The position numbers were made by a program, and so were the translations under genes. From assembly GCF_015291705.1 (NCBI RefSeq), contig NZ_CP030050.1, positions 5,022,001 through 5,086,000 on the forward strand: 64,000 bases of DNA, in the 5' to 3' direction. The first letter of the stretch is position 1. The number at the start of each line of letters is the position of its first letter. The DNA comes from Bradyrhizobium arachidis. Lineage in GTDB: Bacteria; Pseudomonadota; Alphaproteobacteria; Rhizobiales; Xanthobacteraceae. Positions 34,052 through 41,877 of the stretch are shown piece by piece. Below the pieces are notes generated by a model that worked only from the letters and a program-made list of their open reading frames with translations, ran no database searches and was not told where the DNA came from.

Positions 34052-34543
34052 ATGACCAGCAATATGACCAGTGATGTCGCGCAACCCCTGTTCCGCGCGC
34101 CGGGGACTGGACCTGCGCTCGACGTGCTCGGCGTGACACACAGCTACAAGGCGATGGCGAGCGAGACCGGTCAACAATTCTCGATATGGGAATCGATCGT
34201 GCCGCCGGGGCGCGGCGCACCGGCGCACACGCATAGCCGCGAGGATGAAGCATTCTATGTGCTGAGTGGCGAAGTGCTCATGGACGTCGAAGGCGCGGCC
34301 GATCCACTGCGTCTCGGCCCCGGCGCATTTGTCTTTGCGCCACGCCACCGGCGCCACGGCTATCGCAATGCCGGCACCGATACCGCGCGCCTGTTGGTGT
34401 TCGCGATGCCTGGCGCCGGCCTCGATCGCATGTTCGCTGCCTTCGCAGAGCTGGCGAAGCAGAACGGACGGATGCCGCCGATCCAGAGCGTCGCGCCAAT
34501 CGCCGAGCAGCATGGCGTCGTGATCCATTCGTCGGCTGATTGA
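34052..34543 (+). CDS. Cupin-domain protein
   Basis: This gene encodes 163 residues with one cupin core: H-T-H-S-R-E-D-E-A-F-Y-V-L-S-G (motif 1, His residues and Glu ligand the metal) and G-P-G-A-F-V-F-A-P-R-H-R-R-H (motif 2). The N-terminus (about 40 residues) is polar; the C-terminus is helical. It is of the quercetin-dioxygenase-like cupin type; the substrate is unknown. The start is preceded by GGAGGGAA (34039-34046). It is divergent from the GAF-cyclase gene. Confidence 0.88.
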   Translation: MTSNMTSDVAQPLFRAPGTGPALDVLGVTHSYKAMASETGQQFSIWESIVPPGRGAPAHTHSREDEAFYVLSGEVLMDVEGAADPLRLGPGAFVFAPRHRRHGYRNAGTDTARLLVFAMPGAGLDRMFAAFAELAKQNGRMPPIQSVAPIAEQHGVVIHSSAD

Positions 34544-34598
34544 ACCGCTGTTTGCCGGCGCGTTCGGCGCAGGTCAGGCTGATGCTCAAGCCTTTGCC

Positions 34599-35261
34599 TC
34601 ACGCGATCTTCAGCGTGGGCTCGCTTGCGTCGGTTTCGGCAAAGCCGGCTTGCAAGACCTCCTCGCGCTTGTGCCGCAGATGGGCGCGCAGGATGTGGGC
34701 GAGGCCGGCGCCGTCGCGCCGCTGCAGCGCGTTCAGGATCGCCTCATGCTCCTTCACCGCCAGCGCCCAGCGCTGCGGTGTCGGCGTGACGTAGCGCGCG
34801 CGGCGGATGCGCGCGGTCACGGAGGCATAGACCGCCGCAAGCGCGGGATTTCCCGCCGCGGTGACGATGGCTTCGTGAATGGCCCGGTTGCCGCGATAGT
34901 ACTGGATCAGATCGCCCTCGCGATAATGCCGCACCATCTCCTCATGCGCGGCAGCGATCTCACCGATCCCGGCATCGCTGATGCGCTCGCAGGCGAGCTC
35001 GCCGGCAAGGGCCTCCAGGCCTTGGCAGACCTCGAACAGATCGCGCATGTCCTTGTCGGTCAGTTTTGCCGCGCGCGAACCGCGATGCGGCAGCAGCTGC
35101 ACCAGCCCCTCTGCGGCCAGCACCTTGAGCGCTTCGCGCAGCGGCGTGCGCGAGATCTGGAGCCGTTCGCACAGCTCGCGCTCCGGGATCCGCGCGCCCG
35201 GCGGGATCTCGCCATCGAGCAGGATGGCGCGGATGCGGCCGACAACCTCCTCATGCAGCAT
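34599..35261 (-). CDS. GntR family (FCD) transcriptional regulator
   Basis: This gene encodes 220 residues: an N-terminal winged helix (about 1-70, with G-A-R-I-P-E-R-E-L-C and RTPLREALKVLAAEGLV) and an all-helical FCD ligand domain (about 80-205). Regulators of this kind respond to organic acids or sugar acids. It is divergent from the catabolic operon at 35380; an inverted-repeat pair lies between them. The start at 35261 is the first that gives a normal GntR N-terminus. Confidence 0.93.
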   Translation of the reverse strand: MLHEEVVGRIRAILLDGEIPPGARIPERELCERLQISRTPLREALKVLAAEGLVQLLPHRGSRAAKLTDKDMRDLFEVCQGLEALAGELACERISDAGIGEIAAAHEEMVRHYREGDLIQYYRGNRAIHEAIVTAAGNPALAAVYASVTARIRRARYVTPTPQRWALAVKEHEAILNALQRRDGAGLAHILRAHLRHKREEVLQAGFAETDASEPTLKIA

Positions 35262-35277
35262 GGCACCTGCTCCACGG

Positions 35278-35351
35278 TTTGAATGCAAAAATGCAATTAT
35301 GCGTCGAAATCTGGAAGTTCCAGCTTGATAATCGTAAATTTTGCATTCAAA
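35278..35351. promoter_or_regulatory. Nested operator between GntR gene and catabolic operon
   Basis: TTTGAATGCAAAA (35278-35290) is repeated in perfect inversion at 35339-35351, and a smaller palindrome CTGGAAGTTCCAG (35311-35323) sits near the same centre. A third TTTGAATGCAA copy lies inside the first coding region at 35413-35423. This is the likely GntR operator set. Confidence 0.75.
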
Positions 35352-35379
35352 AATGTAAAAAACAAGAGGATATGAGGAA

Positions 35380-36174
35380 ATGGACCAGGCAGTGGAGGCA
35401 AACGACCTCGTTTTTGAATGCAAGGACGGCATCGGGCGGATTACCTTCAACCGCCCGCAGGCGCGCAATGCCTTCACCTTCGCCATGTACGAGCGCCTCG
35501 CGGCGATCTGCGAGGAGGCCAACCGCGATCAATCGATCAAGGTACTGGTGCTGCGTGGGGCCGGCGACAAGGCCTTCGCGTCGGGCACCGACATCAACCA
35601 GTTCCGCGAATTCAAGACGCCGCAGGACGCCATCGACTACGAGAACCGGATCGACCGGGTGCTCACCACGCTCGAGCAGTGCCGCGTGCCGACCATCGCC
35701 GCGATCAACGGCTTCTGCACCGGCGGCGGAGCGGGCATTGCCGCGGCCTGCGACCTTCGCATCGGGACGCGCAGCACGAAAATCGGATTTCCGATCGCGC
35801 GGACGCTGGGCAATTGCCTGTCGATGTCCAATGTCAGCCGTCTCACCGCGCTGATTGGCGCCGCCCGCGTCAAGGATCTGATCTTCACCGCGCGCCTCGT
35901 CGACGCCGCAGAGGCCGCGAGCGTCGGCTTGCTCGGCGAGGTCGTTGATGACATCGCAGTGCTCGACCAGCGCGCCGACGAGGTGGCCCTGCTGCTCGCC
36001 AGCCACGCGCCGCTGACGCTGACTGCCACCAAGCAGGCGGTCGCCCGGCTGCAAAAGCGGCTGACGCGGGACGAGGGCGAAGACCTCATCCTGATGTGCT
36101 ACACGAGCCAGGACTTTCGCGAAGGGCTCGATGCTTTCCTCAACAAGCGCGCGCCGCAATGGCGCGGGCAATAG
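35380..36174 (+). CDS. Crotonase-fold protein (enoyl-CoA hydratase/isomerase family)
   Basis: This gene encodes 264 residues of the crotonase fold. The CoA-binding segment ASGTDINQF (68-76) and the oxyanion loop GFCTGGGAGIAAACDLRI (111-128) are clear. Both canonical catalytic Glu residues of enoyl-CoA hydratases are absent: the first position is Gly in GGGAG, and the second falls in IGFPIARTLGN. It may be an isomerase, lyase, thioesterase or decarboxylase rather than a hydratase. It is the first gene of the GntR-controlled operon; the CoA transferase follows after 9 bp. Confidence 0.88.
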   Translation: MDQAVEANDLVFECKDGIGRITFNRPQARNAFTFAMYERLAAICEEANRDQSIKVLVLRGAGDKAFASGTDINQFREFKTPQDAIDYENRIDRVLTTLEQCRVPTIAAINGFCTGGGAGIAAACDLRIGTRSTKIGFPIARTLGNCLSMSNVSRLTALIGAARVKDLIFTARLVDAAEAASVGLLGEVVDDIAVLDQRADEVALLLASHAPLTLTATKQAVARLQKRLTRDEGEDLILMCYTSQDFREGLDAFLNKRAPQWRGQ

Positions 36175-36183
36175 GACGCCCCG

Positions 36184-37437
36184 ATGCAAAGCTCGCAATC
36201 CACCGCCCGCCGTTCCGGACCGCTCGCCGGCCTCAAGGTCATCGATCTCACTCACGTCATGGCGGGGCCGACCTGCACGCTGATGCTCGCCGACATGGGC
36301 GCCGACGTCATCAAGATCGAGAAATCGCCGAACGGTGACGACACCCGTCATTCGGTGCCGCCGAAGATCGGCGACGAGGCGGCTTCCTTCCTGATGATGA
36401 ACCGCAACAAGCGCGGCATCGTGCTGGACCTCAAGACCGACGGCGGCAAGCAGGTGCTGCGGCGACTGATCGCCACCGCCGACGTGCTGGTCGAGAACTT
36501 TGCGCCCGGCGCCATGGAGCGCCTCGGCTTCGGTTACGAGGAGCTGCACAGGCAGCATCCCTCGCTGATCTATTGCTCGCTCTCGGGTTTTGGCCGTACC
36601 GGTCCCTACAAGCACCGCCGCGGCTTCGACCTCGTCGCGCAGGCCATGAGCGGCATCATGAGCTTTACGGGCGAACGTCCCGACGGTCCGCCCGTCAAGT
36701 GCGGACCGCCGCTGTCCGACATCACCGCCGGTCTGCTCGCGAGCATGGGCATTCTGGCTGCCTATACGCACCGTCTCAAGACCGGCGAAGGGCAGTGGGT
36801 CGAGACCTCGCTCTATGAGGCCGCATTGGTGCAGACCTATTGGCAATCCACGATCGCGCTCGCCGCCGGCACCGCGCCGCGCGCGATGGGCTCGGCCCAT
36901 CCGCTCAACGCGCCTTATCAGGCCTTCGAAGCCTCCGACGGCTGGCTCGTTGTCGGCGGCGCCAACAAGAAGCACTGGCTGCTGATGCTGGAAGCGCTCG
37001 GCGCGAGCGAGCTCGCCGTCGATCCGCGCTTCGTCAACGGCTCGGACCGCATGGCGAATTTGAAGGAGCTCGAAGCGGTCCTGAGCGAGCGCTTCCGCAC
37101 CGAGTCGCGGGCGCATTGGTTGGCGGCGCTGGACGAGAAGGGCGTGCCGTGCGGCCCCGTGCACGACATGCTGGAGGCGCTGAGCGATCCGCAGACGCTG
37201 GCGCGCGAGATGGTGGTCGAGGTCGAGCACTCCACGCTCGGCCCCGTCAAGACGATCGGTCTTCCCGTGAAGTTTTCGGAGACCCCAGGCAAAGTGCTGT
37301 CGGGCGCACCGGTCTATGGTGAGCATACGCGCGATGTGCTGGCTGAATACGGGTTCGACCCCAAGCAGATTGAAGCGCTCGAGCAAGAAGGCGCGATCGT
37401 TCTGGCATCAGGGAGGCGCGAGGAACGCGTCGCCTGA
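36184..37437 (+). CDS. Class III CoA transferase (CaiB/BaiF family)
   Basis: This gene encodes 417 residues. CaiB/BaiF hallmarks are the opening GPLAGLKVIDLTHVMAGPT, the CoA contact DVIKIEKSPNGDDTR, and the catalytic Asp179 in PPLSDITAGLL. The enzyme would activate a carboxylic acid by taking CoA from another acyl-CoA. Together with the crotonase and the carboxylate-binding TctC, it suggests a pathway that takes up and activates an external dicarboxylic or hydroxy acid. Confidence 0.92.
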   Translation: MQSSQSTARRSGPLAGLKVIDLTHVMAGPTCTLMLADMGADVIKIEKSPNGDDTRHSVPPKIGDEAASFLMMNRNKRGIVLDLKTDGGKQVLRRLIATADVLVENFAPGAMERLGFGYEELHRQHPSLIYCSLSGFGRTGPYKHRRGFDLVAQAMSGIMSFTGERPDGPPVKCGPPLSDITAGLLASMGILAAYTHRLKTGEGQWVETSLYEAALVQTYWQSTIALAAGTAPRAMGSAHPLNAPYQAFEASDGWLVVGGANKKHWLLMLEALGASELAVDPRFVNGSDRMANLKELEAVLSERFRTESRAHWLAALDEKGVPCGPVHDMLEALSDPQTLAREMVVEVEHSTLGPVKTIGLPVKFSETPGKVLSGAPVYGEHTRDVLAEYGFDPKQIEALEQEGAIVLASGRREERVA

Positions 37438-37488
37438 CCGGACGTCGATACGACGGATCAAACAAAACAAAAGAAGCTGGAGGAAATC

Positions 37489-38481
37489 ATGGGTCGGACA
37501 TCAACGCTTCTGCTCTCTGTGGCTGTGGCCGCGCTCGCAGGCACGCCGGCGGCGTTTGCGGCGTGGCAACCGCAGAAGCCGATCGAGTTCGTGGCCACGG
37601 CAGGGCCGGGCGGCGGCACCGACAATCTCGCCCGCGCGGTGCAGAACATCATCACCAAGTACAAGCTGACGGAGCAGCCGATCGTCGTCGTCAATAAGGG
37701 CGGCGGCAGCGGGGCCGAGGGCTATGTCTACGGCAAGGCCTCCGCGGGTGATCCCTACAAGGTGATCTTCGGCACATCGAACGCCTGGCAGCAGCCGCTC
37801 GTCTCCAAGGTCGCCTTCAACTACACCGACCTCACCCCGATCGCGGCGATGGCGCAGGACGAGTTCCTGCTCTGGGTCAAGCAGGACGCGCCCTACAAGA
37901 ATGCGGGCGACTACCTAAAGGCGGCCGCGTCGGGCGAGTTCAAGATGGGCGGCGCGCAGTCCAAGGACACCGACGAGGTGCTAACGCGCATGATCGAGAA
38001 GGCCGGCAAGGTCAAGCTGACCTACATCCCCTTCAAGAGCGGCGCCGAGACCGCTGTGCAACTCGCCGGCGGACACCTCGACTCCCACGTCAACAATCCC
38101 AGTGAAAGCGTCGGGCAATGGCGCGGCGGCACGCAGCGCCCACTTTGCGTCTTCAGCCCGAAGCGCCTGCCGCAGGGGCCGAAGGTCACGGCAAGCGAAG
38201 GCTGGAGCGATGTTCCGACCTGCGTCGAGCAGGGCCTCGACATCAAGCAATATGAGCAGCCGCGCACGGTGTGGCTGCCCGGCAAGATCACGCCGGACCA
38301 GGCCGCGTACTATGTCGACCTCATGAAGAAGGTGCAGGCGACGCCAGAATGGAAGGACTACATCGAGAAGACCTCCCAGGTCGACACGTTCCTGACCGGC
38401 GCCGAGTTCGACAAGTTCATCAAGGAGGACCTCGAGCACGTCAAGCAGGTCGCGGGCGAGCAGGGCTGGCTGGTGAAGTGA
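37489..38481 (+). CDS. Tripartite tricarboxylate transporter substrate-binding protein (TctC/Bug)
   Basis: This gene encodes 330 residues: a Sec signal peptide (1-24, ending AAFA), W-Q-P-Q-K-P-I-E-F-V-A and G-P-G-G-G-T-D-N at the start of the mature protein, and the central GGGSGAEGYVYG. This is the Bug family of extracytoplasmic binding proteins, usually specific for carboxylates. It belongs with TctB and TctA downstream, from which a class C repeat separates it. It has an AGGAAATC ribosome site. Confidence 0.92.
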   Translation: MGRTSTLLLSVAVAALAGTPAAFAAWQPQKPIEFVATAGPGGGTDNLARAVQNIITKYKLTEQPIVVVNKGGGSGAEGYVYGKASAGDPYKVIFGTSNAWQQPLVSKVAFNYTDLTPIAAMAQDEFLLWVKQDAPYKNAGDYLKAAASGEFKMGGAQSKDTDEVLTRMIEKAGKVKLTYIPFKSGAETAVQLAGGHLDSHVNNPSESVGQWRGGTQRPLCVFSPKRLPQGPKVTASEGWSDVPTCVEQGLDIKQYEQPRTVWLPGKITPDQAAYYVDLMKKVQATPEWKDYIEKTSQVDTFLTGAEFDKFIKEDLEHVKQVAGEQGWLVK

Positions 38482-38508
38482 GGCGGGGCTCGTGCCACAA
38501 TCTCCACC

Positions 38509-38639
38509 GTCGTCCCGGCGAACGCCGGGACCCATACCGCGTGATCTATCGAGGACGGTTGGTCGTCGTACCGACGTGGCTTCGAGTCTTCGTCAAACGT
38601 CTCCCTGGGGTTATGGGTCCCGGCGTTCGCCGGGACGAC
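38509..38639. repeat. Palindromic intergenic repeat, class C (131 bp)
   Basis: A 28 bp perfect inverted repeat begins GTCGTCCCGGCGAACGCCGG and closes with CCGGCGTTCGCCGGGACGAC. It lies inside the TTT operon between tctC and tctB, so it may cause the usual drop in transcript level after the binding-protein gene. Confidence 0.9.
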
Positions 38640-38681
38640 GCTTAGTGGTGGGTAAAACACGCCATTCGACTGGAGCCCTCG

Positions 38682-39164
38682 ATGATCTCGCGCCGCGCGC
38701 TTGAGCTTGCGACCGCCGCTCTCACCGGCAGCTTCGGTGTCGCCGTCGTCATCTCCAGCCTCGACAACGGCATCGGCTGGTCGAGCGCGGGCGTGGACGC
38801 CGGCACGTTCCCGTTCCTGACCGGCATCATCATCGTCGCTGGCAGCCTCTACAATCTGGTGCGAGGCGTGCTGCCGGTCGCCTCGCTCGCCAACGTCCCC
38901 ATCGCGATCACGGGAATCGAGCTGCGCCGGCTCGCCGGGCTGTTCGTGCCGGCTGCGATCTTCGTGGCCGCGATCCCGCTGCTCGGCATGTATCTCGCCT
39001 CGGCGGGGTATGTCTTCGCAGTGCTGGCGATCCCAAGACACCAATCCCTGCCGCGCGCGCTCGCCATGGCGGCGGCCACGGCGCTCGCGCTCTATGTGGT
39101 GTTCGAGCGCATGTTCCAGGTCAGCCTGCCGCACGGCGCGCTCGCCGTCGCGCTCGGCTTCTGA
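38682..39164 (+). CDS. Tripartite tricarboxylate transporter small subunit (TctB)
   Basis: This gene encodes 160 residues with four hydrophobic helices (about 9-27, 47-65, 84-105, 120-150), as in the TctB subunit. The N-terminal half has a motif with S-A-G-V-D-A-G-T-F-P-F-L-T-G typical of this family. It stands between TctC and TctA, with the class C repeat upstream and an 11 bp gap downstream. Confidence 0.88.
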   Translation: MISRRALELATAALTGSFGVAVVISSLDNGIGWSSAGVDAGTFPFLTGIIIVAGSLYNLVRGVLPVASLANVPIAITGIELRRLAGLFVPAAIFVAAIPLLGMYLASAGYVFAVLAIPRHQSLPRALAMAAATALALYVVFERMFQVSLPHGALAVALGF

Positions 39165-39175
39165 CGGAGGGGCGG

Positions 39176-40717
39176 ATGGACAATCTCCAGGAGCTCCTCC
39201 ACGGCTTCACCATCGCGGTCACCATGCCGCATCTGCTCCTGATGGCGGTCGGCGTGCTGCTCGGCATTCTCGTCGGTGTGCTGCCGGGACTGGGCGCGCC
39301 CAACGGTGTGTCACTGCTGCTGCCGCTCACCTTCGGCATGCAGCCGGTGTCGGCGATCATCCTGCTCTCCAGCATGTATTGGGGCGCGCTGTTCGGCGGC
39401 TCCGTCACCTCGATCCTGTTCAACATCCCCGGCGAGCCGTCCTCCGTCGCAACCACCTTCGACGGCTACCCCATGGCGCGCGACGGCCGGCCGACCACGG
39501 CGCTCGCGACCGCCTTCGGCTCGGCGGCGTTCGGCGCGCTGATCGGCGTCATCCTGATCACCTTCCTCGCGTCCTGGGTGGCGCAGGTCGCGCTCGCCTT
39601 CGGGCCGCCGGAATATTTCGCGGTCTATTTCCTGGCCTTCGCCAGCTTCGTCGGCATGGGCGGCGCGGCGCCGATCAAGACCGTCGTGGCGCTGGCGATC
39701 GGCTTTGCCATCGCTGCGATCGGCATCGACACCGTCTCCGGCAGCGTGCGCCTCACCATGGGCGTGGACGAGCTGGTGAAGGGCGTGAACTTCGTTGTCG
39801 CGGTGATGGGCCTGTTCGGCATTGGCGAGCTCTTGGTCGCGGTCGAGGAGGAGTTCCATGCCCGCGCGGTCTCCTCCAAGATCGACTGGCGCGAGGTGTT
39901 CCGTGCGGTCGGCCGGCTGCCGCGCCACAGCGTTGCGCTGCTGCGCAGCGCCGCGATCGGCTGCTGGATGGGGATCACGCCGGGCGGCCCGACCGCGGCG
40001 TCCTTCATGAGCTACGGCATCGCCCGCCGCTTCTCGCGCCGCGGTCGATATTTCGGCACCGGCGAGGTCGAAGGCATCATCTCGCCGGAGACGGCCGACC
40101 ACGCCGCCGGCACCAGCGCGCTGCTGCCGATGCTCTCGCTCGGCATTCCCGGCTCCGCCACCGCCGCCGTCATGATGGGCGGCCTGATGATCTGGGGCCT
40201 CAATCCCGGCCCGATGCTGTTCGTGGACCAGAAAGACTTCGTCTGGGGCCTGATCGCCTCGATGTATGTCGGCAACATCGTCGCCGTCGCGCTGGTGCTG
40301 CTGACCGTGCCTGTGTTCGCCGCCTTGATGCGGATTCCCTTCGTGGTGATCGCGCCGCTGATCGTCATCATCTGCGTCGTTGGCGCCTATTCGGTGTCGA
40401 ACTCCTATCTCGACGTAGTCATGATGCTCGGCTTCGGCATTGTCGGCTATCTCTTCAAGAAGCTGTTCTATCCCTTGGCGCCGCTGGTGCTCGCGATCGT
40501 CATCGGCGACAAGGCCGAGGATGCGTTCCGGCAATCGATGCTGATGTCGAAGGGATCGCTCGGGATCTTCTTCGCCAACAAGCTGGTGACCTGCCTGATC
40601 GTGGGCGGCATTGCGCTGCTCCTGCTTCCGCTTGCCTTGCAGCTCGCGCGCCTGTTTCGCAAGCCTGCGCTATCCGCCAATGAGACGACGACTGCTCAGG
40701 AGAAGGTGATCATATGA
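39176..40717 (+). CDS. Tripartite tricarboxylate transporter large subunit (TctA)
   Basis: This gene encodes 513 residues with about 11-12 hydrophobic helices. The TctA hallmark G-V-L-P-G-L-G-A-P-N-G-V-S is near residue 40, followed by Y-W-G-A-L-F-G-G-S-V-T-S-I-L-F-N-I-P-G-E, and L-G-I-P-G-S-A-T-A-A-V appears in the second repeat half. It forms the ion-driven membrane channel with TctB and TctC. The stop codon overlaps the start of the PdxA-family gene (ATGA), which ties that enzyme to the transported substrate. Confidence 0.94.
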   Translation: MDNLQELLHGFTIAVTMPHLLLMAVGVLLGILVGVLPGLGAPNGVSLLLPLTFGMQPVSAIILLSSMYWGALFGGSVTSILFNIPGEPSSVATTFDGYPMARDGRPTTALATAFGSAAFGALIGVILITFLASWVAQVALAFGPPEYFAVYFLAFASFVGMGGAAPIKTVVALAIGFAIAAIGIDTVSGSVRLTMGVDELVKGVNFVVAVMGLFGIGELLVAVEEEFHARAVSSKIDWREVFRAVGRLPRHSVALLRSAAIGCWMGITPGGPTAASFMSYGIARRFSRRGRYFGTGEVEGIISPETADHAAGTSALLPMLSLGIPGSATAAVMMGGLMIWGLNPGPMLFVDQKDFVWGLIASMYVGNIVAVALVLLTVPVFAALMRIPFVVIAPLIVIICVVGAYSVSNSYLDVVMMLGFGIVGYLFKKLFYPLAPLVLAIVIGDKAEDAFRQSMLMSKGSLGIFFANKLVTCLIVGGIALLLLPLALQLARLFRKPALSANETTTAQEKVII

Positions 40718-41721
40718 CCGCAAAGCCGCTCATCGCGCTGGCAATGGGAGATCCCGCCGGCATCAGCCCAGAGCTGACTGCGAAGCTGGTGGCTCAGGAC
40801 GATATCCGCGCCCGCTGCCGCCTGGTCGTGATCGGCGACCGCCGCATCTTCGACGAGGGCGCGCGCGTCGCGGGCGTCACACCGGAGCTGACCGGAGTGG
40901 AGCAGGGCGCCAACTTTCGCGCGACACAGGGCGATGCACTGTTCCTTGACCTCCGCCATCTCGATCCCAGAAATGTCGAGCCGAAGACCGCGACCCTTGC
41001 CGGCGGCAAATTCGCGCTCGCCAATTACCGGCACGCGCTCGAGCTTGGCCGCGACGGCCATGTCGATGCCGTCTGCTTCACTCCCTTCAACAAGCAGGCG
41101 ATGCGGCTTGCCCGCGCCGAGTATGACGACGAGATCGCGTTTTCCGCAGAGGTTGTCGGGCTCAGGACGCCTGCAAGCGAATTCAACGTGCTGGACCGGC
41201 TCTGGAACGCACGCGTCACCTCGCACATTCCGCTGAAGGACGTCGCCGCAAACCTGTCCAGCGAGCGCATCCACCGTGCGCTCAAGCTGACCGATGCCTG
41301 CATGCGCAACGCCGGTTTCGCGCGGCCGCGCATCGCGGTCGCCGGTCTCAATCCGCACGCCGGCGACGGCGGCAATTTCGGCCGCGAGGAGATCGATGTG
41401 ATCGCGCCCGTGGTCGCGGCCGGGCAGGCCGAGGGCATTGCCGCCGAGGGACCGTTCCCGGCCGATACGGTATTCCTGCGCGCCAAGGCCGGCGCCTTCG
41501 ACGCGGTGCTGACGATGTATCACGACCAGGGCCAGATCGCGATGAAGCTGATGGGGTTCGATCGCGGCGTGACCCTGCTCGGCGGCTTCCCATTCCCGAT
41601 CTGCACGCCCGCGCACGGCACCGCCTACGACATCGCAGGCCAGGGCATCGCATCGATCGGCGCCAGCCGCGCCGCATTGCTGCTCGCGGTCGAGATGGCG
41701 GCGCGCCGCGCGGCGCTCTGA
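40714..41721 (+). CDS. PdxA-family 4-phospho-hydroxy-L-threonine dehydrogenase-like oxidoreductase
   Basis: This gene encodes 335 residues of the PdxA family (NAD-dependent, metal-dependent oxidative decarboxylation). Metal His171 (VTSHIPLKD), His215 (GLNPHAGDGG) and His270 (MYHDQG) are conserved, with the family's N-terminal A-M-G-D-P-A-G-I-S-P-E. True PdxA makes pyridoxal phosphate, but the family also includes catabolic members (PdxA2, TphB), and the location at the end of a CoA-transferase/TTT operon argues for such a role. It could oxidise a hydroxy or phosphorylated product of the imported acid. No pdxJ or ksgA gene, which often neighbours housekeeping pdxA, is present. Confidence 0.9.
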   Translation: MTAKPLIALAMGDPAGISPELTAKLVAQDDIRARCRLVVIGDRRIFDEGARVAGVTPELTGVEQGANFRATQGDALFLDLRHLDPRNVEPKTATLAGGKFALANYRHALELGRDGHVDAVCFTPFNKQAMRLARAEYDDEIAFSAEVVGLRTPASEFNVLDRLWNARVTSHIPLKDVAANLSSERIHRALKLTDACMRNAGFARPRIAVAGLNPHAGDGGNFGREEIDVIAPVVAAGQAEGIAAEGPFPADTVFLRAKAGAFDAVLTMYHDQGQIAMKLMGFDRGVTLLGGFPFPICTPAHGTAYDIAGQGIASIGASRAALLLAVEMAARRAAL

Positions 41722-41743
41722 TATCTCGCCGCAGGACGCGACC

Positions 41744-41784
41744 TCATCCTGAGGGCCCGCCGTGGGCGGGCGTCTCGAAGGATG
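41744..41784. repeat. Palindromic repeat fragment, class E (41 bp)
   Basis: CATCCTGAG ... CTCGAAGGATG flank GGCCCGCC-GTG-GGCGGGC. It is 22 bp after the stop of the PdxA-family gene and is a short copy of a widespread Bradyrhizobium-type intergenic hairpin. It can act as a terminator for the operon. Confidence 0.75.
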
Positions 41785-41877
41785 CGCCGCAGATAACTCC
41801 GCCCGGGAAAAACCGGAAACTTCTGCCCTCGCGCCGAGTTGCCATTTCGGTGAGTGTCTCCATCCCGGAGCTGGCAG

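Noticed and set aside
35347..37386. A long minus-strand frame over the crotonase and CoA transferase genes
   Set aside because: It is a reverse-complement shadow; no start region with ribosome site and no domain.
40714..41721. Housekeeping pdxA of vitamin B6 synthesis
   Set aside because: The gene is coupled to tctA inside a catabolic operon and lacks the common ksgA/surA/pdxJ neighbours, so the broader PdxA-family label is safer.
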